This document shows, in pieces, positions 54,394 through 64,000 of a stretch of 64,000 nucleotides of DNA. Source of the stretch: Dipetalonema caudispina. Its lineage: Eukaryota; Nematoda; Chromadorea; Rhabditida; Onchocercidae. The translations under genes were made by a program, and so were the position numbers. How positions within the stretch are numbered: position 1 is the first letter of the stretch; every line of letters begins with the position of its first letter. Location: positions 248,001 through 312,000 of the forward strand of contig JABVXV010000017.1 of NCBI GenBank assembly GCA_013365325.1, read 5' to 3'. The notes beneath the pieces are model-generated. The model made no database searches, had not been told where the DNA came from, and was given only the letters and a program-made list of their open reading frames with translations.

Positions 54394-54782
54394 TGGGAAG
54401 GACCGGAACCGAAGTAACTGCTTCTTTGAAATTACGATTTCAGATATCTAATAAAAATGTCAATGCCGAACGGGATTCTGCTAGGTCTTTTCTAGCGAAT
54501 GACAATACAAAAGAAAATCTGCAAAAACTGGCAGTGCTTTGAAACATTACATCCATTCTCCGATTGCAAAAATTAAGCAGCCCTTTCTCCCAAAATACAA
54601 GAAGACCTTCGGAAATGTTGGAAGCACTATCAGATGCTCTTGAATTTCCACCAACTCCAGCAGTCCTAAAAAACTTTAGGCCAAGATTTATATATTTTCA
54701 GGATAAACACCCCACAACATCATCACCAGAAAAAAGTATTGCAAGTAAACACAGAAATACTCTCTCCCATTGCGGAACCTGA
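54394..54782 (+). CDS. Unidentified short protein with SP/TP motifs, structure unresolved
   Basis: An ATG near 54394 opens MGRTGTEVTASLKLRFQ and runs to a stop at 54542. A second open block follows in another frame to 54782 (LSSPFSQ, MLEALSDALEFPPTPAVLKN, TSSPEKS). The SP and TP sites and ALEFPPTP remind me of mitotic or kinetochore proteins such as SKA3 tails, but this is a guess. A possible GC-donor intron or a frameshift would be needed to join the blocks. A spliced-leader-like acceptor precedes the ATG. Confidence 0.35.
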
Positions 54783-56954
54783 ATGAAAACAATGTCCTAA
54801 CGGTTTTCCGAATTTTCGGATCATTCACATCTGAAATTAATGTCGGTAGAACGAGTACTTGTGCTCTTTTTTTGCTTGCACACGACATGAAGTGAAGGTG
54901 CAGGAGAGACAGAAGCAGTAGTGCAACCAGGCAACTTCAAATCAACAGCACATATCGATTGCTCTTCTCTCTCCATCTCTCCTCCGACGGCCATCTCTTA
55001 ACGTAACGTTCCCTTTCAGCTGTAGTCGAATCCTATCATATAGCCGGTCCTTTTTCTCTTCAAATTATGTCCTGGAATAACACCACCAAAGTAAACTTGA
55101 AAAGCCAAATTTATGAACAAGTTTCTGGTTCCAGTCCACTTATAGTACATGACATACCACAGGAGAGGAAAACGCAACAGCTTGTTAACAGCAAAAAGTA
55201 CGAGGTTATATTTCAACTTTTTAATCTTAAAAGCTGGTCATTAACAATCGAAAATTATTTTTCATTTAAACTTACTGACCAATGTAACTAGGAACTGGCT
55301 AGCAATCAAAAAATCCTAAACTCAGCTTTTAAGACTTCTGCGATGAACTTCGGGATTCAAATTCGTTTAAAATTCAACAAAAGAGTAAGGAAAACACAAA
55401 CCCAGATCCGCTCATAGCTTGACATTCTGGACGATCCTGAAAAACATAAGTTGTACTAATCTCAGATTTCCACTACGTCATCACGATTTTGTTATCCGGA
55501 TCCCGTCATTTCTGCATTACGCTTTGTACTAGCAGCAATTAGCACATTAGATGCACCCTACATATTCACGTTTCCAACCAAAAAACTATTTCATTCTCCA
55601 TCAAACTGGCGATAATTGTTGATCTAAGGGATATTGATATAAGTCAGTTCAATTTATCACGCTTCATATAATAAAGAATAGTTTATAATGTAGAGTTTTA
55701 GACCTCTCTATATAGTTTAAAATGACCTTTGCGGAACTTTTTGACACTGCCTTTTAATAAACCTGACCTGCAAACCTCATCTGATGTAAACACTGCAATA
55801 TTATAGTATTCAAATAACGGTTTAAAATATCTCCATCTATGTCGTATTCGTAAATCCATGCTCAGGAAAACATTCCCTAGGCTTCAAAGTCAAACCTTTT
55901 ATTAAAATGATGTCATCTAATATATGCCACCCTCATAATTCATGCTTCTCACTAGCCAACATGATGATATGTGTTGCATAGAAGAAAAACTCAGACGAAC
56001 CTTGTGAATACACTAAGCATACATTCAACAAGGGTGTCAAAGATGCAGAGTGAAGGTGCGCTATTGTACCCTAAACCTTGAAAAAGAAGGAAACCAGTGT
56101 TCTTTTGGTCGTATGTAGACGACGTTAAAACTGGTAGTAATATAGGAAGATAAGAAGTGAACACTTATAATTTCTGCATGGTACTAACTCGACATTTCCT
56201 AAGAGAATACGCACTAACTTTAAAGAAAATCATAATTCGCCGTTGTGTCAACTAGAATAACCAGTCGTCAACATTGATAGATCACCTGTTGTCGCGCGTT
56301 CATCGAAGGCGAATCGATCGTAAGTCGGACACAGGCCAACGAAATAAGCCCTCCTCCGAAAGAGACGCACAATGAAAAGCCGTTGTCGCTGCTTCGGTTT
56401 TGGATATTTTCGTAAACCCACTCATGGCGATTGATAGGAATAATATATATGATACTTTTTTCAATCTCCTGGAAATATATCCCGCCACAGTCACATGTTA
56501 ACACGTTTGTACCGCAACAAAGCATTCGAAAACTTCCGGAAAAAAGAAAAAAACTTGAGATACAGATTGTTCTTGTTCATATTTGAAGAATCGCACATAC
56601 ACAAAACACCATAACAGCGTAGACTGAAATATTTAGCTAACGTAGTTATCCAATACTAGCTAAATCGTATGGCCAATCCTAAAAATCAACATTTTAAAGA
56701 AATCCAATGCGTAAACAATTTCACTATAATTTTACCATCTCTTTTCGAAAATCTCCAATCGCACCACAAAAGGTATCCCAGCAAGTGAAGTGATCTTCAG
56801 ACCATTCCATCCGGACTTACTGATATATCAATTTTCGAAAATATCGAGCTAGAATAAAAATTTTCTATGGATGTAGATTGAAACTTGAAATACAGGTATA
56901 AAGAAACCCACTGAAGGAGACGCATCAACAGTTATATGGAAAAAACACCATTTA
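54783..56954. other. Long region without a supportable gene
   Basis: Mostly AT-rich. A plus-strand block at about 55090-55205 (QIYEQVSGSSPL, IPQERKTQQLVNSKK) and a minus-strand block at 56525-56281 with higher GC (MLCCGTNVLTCDCGG to SPSMNARQQ, then a gtgatc donor) look mildly coding but stand alone. The latter could be an orphan first exon. Confidence 0.4.
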
Positions 56955-57474
56955 TTACTTATCATCATTATCAATGACCAAAGCTTTTTCAGCTTTCAGT
57001 CTAACATCTGAACACTCAACAAAACGAAGCTGCTTCTCCTCTAATTTGAAAATCATGTCAGTGCCTATAATGGAATTCCATTCAGCTGTGAAAAGAGAAT
57101 TTGAGATTTGTAGAATGGGATTCTCCGTGTTGCATCGACGTATAGCACTGTCACTTCGATTCAAAGCCTGTCGTGCTGTGCTCACATCCATTATACCACT
57201 AATCTCTAATACTACTGTTTTCGATTCCCATTCTTCATCCTGTTCTATGATTTTATTGTCCTGTTTATCTGAAAGATTCAAACTATATTTTTTCAAGGTT
57301 CTTAAATCGCTACTAGGAAAATATATCAAATATAGCCATATGATACATTAGCTTACATCTTTTTTGAGCAATAAATAATTCATCTAAATAATACCCTCTT
57401 CCGAAGCCTCTCGCATAATGAAGCGTGTTTCTTCGAACCGAAATTTTATTTCCCTTCCTAATCAATAAGCGTTG
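56955..57474 (-). CDS. GTF3C6: TFIIIC subunit 6 (GTF3C6), N-terminus uncertain
   Basis: GTF3C6 is the small beta-barrel subunit of TFIIIC, which recruits RNA polymerase III to tRNA and 5S genes. The main exon (57312-56955) ends at a TAA. It encodes an acidic stretch (EQDEEWES), then the family core TVVLEISGIMDVSTAR, TENPILQISNSLFTAEW and IGTDMIFKLEE. An upstream exon-like block (57474-57357) reads RKGNKISVRRNTLHYARGFG and then YYLDELFIAQK. It has acceptor and donor signals, but its phase does not match the main exon by one base, so it may be mis-joined or belong elsewhere. The gene lies about 350-500 bp downstream of COG5 on the same strand. Confidence 0.75.
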
Positions 57475-57826
57475 CTGAAATTACATTTAATCTTAAGTTT
57501 ACTGATTACCGCTTGATTAGTATGGCTGCTTCCTAAAACTGTGAAATGAAACGTAATGAATTTGAAATTGTTACTCAAAATAAATTAAATCTTGCTGAAA
57601 CCGACAAAAACATTTAACTGAAATAATAATCTGCTGCAATTCAGCAAAAGAAGTGAAGTAATTGGAATGTATCATTCGCTGAAAATATACAGTGTTGTTG
57701 AAGTAGTCACTGATATATACTAATCCACATTGTGAAGAAATGATTTAAACATTAGTGACAGGTTTATTCACTCACAAAGGTTCAATACTTCACTATGTGT
57801 GGCAACAATATTCAAAGCTAATAAGA

Positions 57827-60800
57827 TCAGTTCTTGGAGGCAATCTTTTGTAAAACGTTCAGGATTAGCGGGTAATTGGTCACATACTCCGTACGACTAG
57901 ATGATATAACAGCTGAGGCATAAGAACGCATAAGAGATGACAAAAAATCCAAACGATCTGCTGCCCCGTGATCTAAACACCATTTCAAATATTCTTCCAG
58001 TGACCAATTAGCTGATATATGTGGTGACAACAGCGTTTCTTCACTTGTACTTATCAACAAATGCACAACAAACCAAAAGGGCAACGATTCCGATTGCGCT
58101 AGCTGCTCTGCTGGCAGCTTGAAAGCATCAACAAACTGGGGTATAGCAGGCATAAGAGAAGACTGTACATTGTATAACGAAAGCCCATGATCGGCAATAT
58201 ATTGTAAATCAAAAGATAAATATGAAAGTTGTTCTGAAGAAAGAGGTCGCAGAAGCGATGAATTCATTAAAAATAATTCAATGACATAATCCAGGAACGA
58301 ACTGAAGATTTCTTCAAAACCAGCAAATTTCAAAAACGATGAGTGGGATTGCAAAATGCGAAGATAGTTGCAAAGTTCCTTCACATATGGAGATGGATCT
58401 CCTAACATCTCGTAATGCATTGATAACAAAATTGAGAAAACAGATGAACGTGCCACATCCATTAGTGCTTCTCGAACTTGTTGGGAAATTCGTACCAAAG
58501 GTTCATTATGCTCCGGCCAAGATACACTTAATATGTCTGCCAAAGAAACTAAAGCATAATTTTGTACCTAAAAATCAATTGTAAGGTATCCTTCTTTTTT
58601 CCGCTTTCAGATTAGAAAAAAAAAAAGGACTTACGAATGAAGGAAATGGACCCCATTATATTCAGAATCACTTGAGATCAAAGACTAGTCAATATGTTTA
58701 TTTTATAAATAACTATTTGCAACCCGTTTATTTTTTTATTTCATATCTGCGTAAATTTCCTGCTCAAATCACTACCCACTCTGGTCAACATGGATACATT
58801 CAGGAATTGCAAGTTTTTTTTTTCTTTTTTTAATGTACTGAGATATTTTGGTTAGCAGTGTCTTACAAATTGTAATATATGCTTATATCGATTAACTAAG
58901 CCTATTAATTAAATCCATTATTAAACAATTCACTATTCATTTTTACCTGAGCAGTGCTAAGGCGCTCACTCATTTGAAGCGTAGGTGAATCCAAAACAAG
59001 ATGCTGCTCAATCTTTTGTGCAACAAATTGGAGCACTTTTGCCACATTAGTCTCCATTTCTTTCTTTAGCTGTGCATCCCACTCCACTCCTCCCAACTCC
59101 TCTTTAATTGCGGAGTCAATCTTAAAGAAATCTTTCTGATATACAAAAATTCAGATTGGTAGACTCCACCACTAATCCAAACAATCAAATCATAATAAAG
59201 TGAACTGAATATATTAAACATACTTTCGCCACAGAAATATTTGCTAGATCATTTTCTTCAAAAGCGTTGTCAACTGCTTTAAACATTCTGCCAAGAGAAT
59301 GGGACAATATAGCTCTGCGTAGAGGACGAAGACTTTGATCCAAGGGCTGCATAGTTTTAGCGGGATACATAGATACGACTTTGGAGAGAAGTTGTACAAA
59401 ACGAGTAGCATATGAAGCGTTTTCAGAAATACGTCTTGTAATGACTTTCGAAAGTCTTTCACAAAATTCCGTGATAGTTTCCATGCCTAACAAGGAATAT
59501 TGCTCTAGTGACACCTGCAAAATAAAAAGTCTGAAAATAAAACAATTGATTTTACAACTTTTTAAACTTACAAATCTCACGAATTTAATTTCCAATAGTT
59601 TCATCCATTATAAGTTTCATCAAGTTAAAATATTCAAACTAATGCACACTGACTGCAAGTAATTGCATAATCCACAGTGGAGAAAAGTATACCTGAATCT
59701 GACTTGTTATCTGCGGAAGAAGTTTTGCCGCCATTGCAGTACTACTATCAAGCTGCAGAAACTGGCCATCTAAGCGTTTGGCATTTTCTTCTAAAAGGCG
59801 ATTGATCTGAAAATTTAAACAAGTAATGTTTTATTTGCAAAATCACTGAACGCCCTTGCACGTCGAAAAAAGAGATTTCGGCAATCTACAGGAAAAACAA
59901 ACATTGTTTTAGGTAAACTTGGCAAAACAGAACGAACTCCGATTTCTGAGCCACTAAGCTAGCCGGTAAAGAATGCTTACCTCAGATTCATATGATGATA
60001 GATTATTCAGTGCACGAACACAAGAAGAAACAAGTGGTGCGCTGAGACTTTCAAGCGAAGATTTTAGATGACTAGCTGTACTTTGTCTAGCTTCAGCAGT
60101 TAGCTTCGGTATCTGTGAAACAGCTTTTTTTGAAAAATATGAATTAAAACAACTAAAATTGAACTTTTTCTTCAATCTAAAAGTCTGATGGGATATAAAA
60201 ATTGTAGCATTGAATCATACCAAGACCAAGATCATTTCACGCATACTGTTCAAATCTTTCAAAGATGGTATCTCAGTTGTGATTGCTTCTAATTCACAAA
60301 TTATTTCAGAGCGTTTCACCAATTCTGTCGTATTTTCGAGTTTTTCAACTAGCTGTTCGCATCTTCAAAGGGTATTTTTAAATTAATGCTTGAATATATC
60401 TAAATTAATATCGGCTGAATTTATCCCATGTTTGCTGACGATGAAATCACTTAATGCATACGTACCTGTTAGCTGATGCCAAAGTTCGCCTTAATGCATA
60501 CAGCTGCTCCAGTCTACTTGTTGTACGATATAATTTTTCGTATTCAAATTGAAATCTTTCACTTAACTCTTGACATTTCTTGTACAGATGAGATATTTCA
60601 AGGTTGATAATTGCTTGAACACGATCCAAATTTTGTAGAGCGCTTGCCTGTTCCACCAAACGAGGATGATGTTGTTCAACCTGAGAAATTTTAATCGAAA
60701 CCAGGAAGCAGAGAAAAAAATGGCTGTCTTCAACACTAGTATATTTCGATAGAAAGAGAAATTTATCCCTTGGTTAGAATAAAATAAAACTTACAGCCTT

Positions 60801-60953
60801 CCGAATTTGCCGACCAATATTCTCTTTAACAACATTAATTTTTCCCAAAAGAGCTTCCTCATCGATTCTAATTGCTCCAGCCAGCTCCTCGGTATATGCC
60901 TCCCAATTAGACCTGCCCCAAATGCAATCCTCCAAGCTCTCCTCCATTTTCAT
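57827..60953 (-). CDS. COG5: COG5, conserved oligomeric Golgi complex subunit 5
   Basis: COG5 belongs to lobe B of the COG tether, needed for retrograde Golgi traffic and normal glycosylation. Eight exons (60953-60795, 60680-60466, 60362-60221, 60112-59981, 59806-59693, 59514-59224, 59135-58947, 58567-57827) give about 660 residues. The N-terminal half is coiled coil (IINLEISHLYKKCQELSERF, ALRRTLASANR|CEQLVEKLE). The COG5 signature is in exon 6 (RRISENASYATRFVQLLSKV, LRPLRRAILSHSLGRMF). The C-terminal exon carries SLLRPLSSEQLSYLSFDLQY and ends in NYPLILNVLQKIASKN, like the human tail. All exon phases agree. It sits between EF-Tu and GTF3C6 on the same strand. Confidence 0.94.
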
Positions 60954-61704
60954 CAAAAAAATTGAAAGTTATAAATAAAAAATCGTAACGGTAGTTTGAT
61001 GTATAGCGTCTATAGAGTTAAAATCAAAGGAACTAGTTCTCGAAAATTTTCAGCTCTAGACTTAAATTACATTTGTTAACTTGCAAACTGAAATGAAACA
61101 TTCTGGTTCGAAATTACGACTACTACCACTACCATATGTTTGAAGGATAAGTCAGAAAATATCCCCAATCAATCTTCTCTTTCTCTTACTTTATCCCAGT
61201 ATAAAATAGCTGGTGTTAAATAACCATCTTCACGGTAGTAATAACCATTTCAGAATCAGTGTAGCAAATATTTATATAAATATAACAGTGACATTCAGCA
61301 AAAATTTGAACCAAATTGTATAATATCATAAATTCTAACAGGATAGTAAGAAACTGCAAGATCACTTTACTTCCAAAAGATATTAGCTGTTAGCAGACTC
61401 CTCCCTAGCTTTTCCAAATCCTAGACACAAGAAGCAATATCCCAAAAACATAACTTTTTTATACAAACCATGCTCTATCATTCGGCCATTTTTGAAGTGA
61501 TAGCTACATAACATCAAATGAGCTTGTGCTTAGCAATCTCGAAAGAACCGTTTTTGAAAGACTATAGAGGCAGAAAATGAATTTTGTTTGATATCTCAGT
61601 AGCACGAATTCAAGGGAATTAGACATGATGTGATTTCAGAATCTTCGAAAACCACACAGATTCCATCATTCTGCTGAGTTGTATACAATTTTAATATAGA
61701 AGTT
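60954..61704. other. Spacer between COG5 and mitochondrial EF-Tu
   Basis: AT-rich sequence with no supportable exon on either strand. It must include the EF-Tu 3' UTR and the COG5 5' region. Confidence 0.5.
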
Positions 61705-64000
61705 TCATTGCTGTTGCTTGATAAAATTTTCTAGCCCTTTATCTTTGATATCCTTGAAGGAATCCAAATTAAGTGGAGGAAAAACTTCTCGAATTATGCC
61801 ACGAGCAATCGTCTTTTTGCTGCCTTCTCGAATCGTAAAAGATAATGATTGCCTCACAGGCATTTTGTTGACCAGAATCAGGTAAGCTGTGCAGTGTTCT
61901 CCAGGCATTAGCATATCAGATTCCAGATGTAAGCGGCCAGCCTGAATAAAATCAGTTTAGCTGTGCTAAGCAGTTTGCAGCGTAGTAACCGATACTGGCA
62001 TTAAAATATGCGCATGAGTTTTGAAAAAAAAAAGGATAAACAAACCTGATCCCATGTACTACAGAATACCTTCTCAGTAAAACCAGAATGTACTGCCAAA
62101 CATCTTCCACCTTCCTTTTCAGATAACAAATATAACTCAACCTAAAATCAAGAAATAAGTGGCGCTGCAATTTTTTTCTTGGAAACTCTAAAAACTAACG
62201 GTCTAATCATATGAGTGCTAGTAGGCTTTAAATTGAATAAAACACCTTGAAGAAGTTAGATGTGGTAACCGCATCTACAGCCCCGAGCCACATACCTCTC
62301 TTCACTATATTGGCTTTGACACCACGACACAAAATACCACAGTGATCACCAGCACAAACCTGAACAAATCACCAAATTTTTTACTCCTGCAATTCGTAAT
62401 GAGTTTTGTACGAATTTATAGAGAACCTAAAAAAAGTATTCATGACGGAAGATCTTTACAGTTGGGTCCGTTATGATATGATAACGTTACTGCTTACTTT
62501 GTAAGAGAGACTTATCTTCTAAATTGGTAACTAACTAAGAAACATCTGCAGAAAATAATTCTAGTAGAACGGACAAAGAAAGACTCCATTAATTTTAGAT
62601 TTGCTATAAAGAAATTCATACAAATTGCTTACTTCAAGAACACTTTTTTTAAAAACTTGTATATCTGATACAACCGAATGAACGCATTGACCTTCTCCCT
62701 TAATTTCCACTTTATCACCTTTCTTGACTTTTCCTTGCTCAACTGTTCCAACGACAACAGTTCCCCTTCCAGTAATTGATACTCGCGATGCAATAGGCAT
62801 CAGAAACGGTCCATGCTATAAAAGATTAATAGTTGGACCAAATGAAATTATGTTGCTTCAAAAAATGATTTAAAAAATTGCAAATGTTCCATCTAAACAG
62901 TAAAATTTCCGACTCTTTGATAAAATTTCGTCAGTATTCTGTATATTCTCACTAAATATGCTTATGATTCTCTAAAATTCCACTAAAAGTAAATCAATAG
63001 TAATGAACAACTTCCAGCCTCTTTGGAAGAGGAATTTTGTCCAAAACCGAAATTAACTCTTCAACGCATTCCCCATCATTTTTCTGTAAAGCTTGTAATG
63101 CCGATCCTTTCACTACAGTAATTGATTCATCTGCAATAAAAAGTATGACAGTGCATGAAACGTCTTTTGAGATAATTTGGCTCGGATTTTATTAACTTTC
63201 CAACGCAGTCAACATCAAATTAGAATACAAATGACGAAATCTGTCTAAATTTAATTTATATCTTTTCGATGTTACAAAAAAAAAAAAAAAAAAAAAAAAG
63301 AAATGCTGCAAAACTGACCCGTATAACCGTGATGCTCTAGTAATTCTCGTGCCTCAATCTCCACCAGTGTAACAACATCATTATCGACCAAATCCACCTT
63401 ATTTATAAACACAATTATGCTGGAAACACCAGCTTGTTTAGCTAATAAAAGATGTTCCTTTGTTTGTGTCATAACTCCATCGGTTGCGGCAATCACTGAA
63501 AATCAAAATTAAATCGTTCTTCTGAAATAGGATCTTCATAAACACTTTTATGATCTGTCTGTAGAGCATTTACTATTGCTGCTTAGATTTTCCAATTCTA
63601 ATCCACTTGAAATTTTATTTGTATGAAATTTGTTTTGATAAATGCTAAATCGTACATATTAAACTATGAGGTCAAGCCTAATGCCTCAAAACATATAATT
63701 TTTTATAAGCAGCTACTGACATTCGATAGTATCTACAACAATCCTTTAAAAATCACCTAAAATAGCAACATCCATCTGTGCTGCACCACAAATCATATTT
63801 TTTATAAAATCGCTGTGTCCGGGGCAATCGGTATGAGCATACCGTCGTATATCACTTTCATAACCAACATGTGCGATATTTATCGTTATGCCCCGTCTTT
63901 GTTCCTCTTTCGCTTTATCAATTTCTTCAAATTTGACAAATTTTGTTTTACCTGAAAATGGCTTAATTATAATATTCAATTTCAACTGGTCTATACTTAT
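61705..64000 (-). CDS. TUFM: Mitochondrial elongation factor Tu, 5' end beyond window
   Basis: EF-Tu delivers aminoacyl-tRNA to the mitochondrial ribosome. Seven exons are visible (63951-63757, 63495-63319, 63130-63012, 62815-62633, 62359-62246, 62141-62046, 61941-61705). The G domain shows the switch I motif RGITIN, G3 [41 protein letters not shown]4 NKVD and GSALQAL. Domain 2 follows ([29 protein letters not shown]). Domain 3 is quite diverged ([42 protein letters not shown]). After the usual end there is a tail of about 24 residues ([19 protein letters not shown]...). The P-loop exon lies right of the window. The divergent domain 3 and short tail resemble the second nematode mitochondrial EF-Tu, which handles D-armless Ser-tRNAs, but which paralogue this is remains open. 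Confidence 0.88.
63276..63299. repeat. Poly(A) run of about 22 in an EF-Tu intron
   Basis: Homopolymer tract next to the end of the exon 63495-63319. On the minus strand it is a T-run near the donor side of the intron. Confidence 0.85.

Overview
This window looks like nuclear DNA from a parasitic nematode, most likely a filarial or other spirurid worm. The DNA is AT-rich. Genes are split into many short exons by mostly 50-1000 bp introns. Several start codons lie just behind an orphan 3' splice acceptor, which is what spliced-leader trans-splicing leaves (for example DXO, SNX1 and NIP7). All recognisable proteins are eukaryotic housekeeping families. The species assignment is inference. I saw no rRNA, tRNA, CRISPR array, phage, plasmid or obvious transposon genes.

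Layout, left to right. VAC14 runs on the minus strand and is cut at the left edge. Next come GNPNAT1 (minus), a proposed 89-residue small gene (minus), a CEP97-like LRR/IQ/FN3 centrosomal protein (plus), a broken or unresolved reading frame, and an 18-exon RING-finger protein (plus) with a near-perfect long hairpin in one intron and a possible nested minus-strand mini-gene in another. After these come DXO (minus), SNX1 (plus), a Golgi class I alpha-mannosidase of family GH47 (minus) and a CTDSPL2-type phosphatase (minus). A repeat-rich divergent promoter region separates that phosphatase from CDC6 (plus) and NIP7 (plus). The right part holds MUS81 (minus), a weak cysteine-rich membrane-protein candidate (minus), SETD2 (minus, 18 exons), an unidentified short plus-strand gene, GTF3C6 (minus), COG5 (minus) and a mitochondrial EF-Tu (minus) that runs off the right edge.

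Functionally the set covers endolysosomal lipid signalling and retromer (VAC14, SNX1), Golgi tethering and N-glycan trimming (COG5, GH47, plus UDP-GlcNAc supply by GNPNAT1), genome replication and repair (CDC6, MUS81), chromatin and RNA (SETD2, DXO, CTDSPL2, GTF3C6), ribosome biogenesis (NIP7) and mitochondrial translation (EF-Tu). Same-strand neighbours (VAC14-GNPNAT1-small gene, CDC6-NIP7, GTF3C6-COG5-EF-Tu) are close enough to be nematode operons, but the sequence alone does not prove this.

I did not find a clear new defence system or other dramatic novelty. The points most worth a second look are the FN3 domain on the CEP97-like protein, the RING protein with no recognised relative, the 42-bp intronic hairpin, the small unannotated-looking genes, and the mitochondrial EF-Tu with a short C-terminal tail. 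Exon coordinates were worked out by eye from splice signals and reading-frame continuity and could be off by a few bases.
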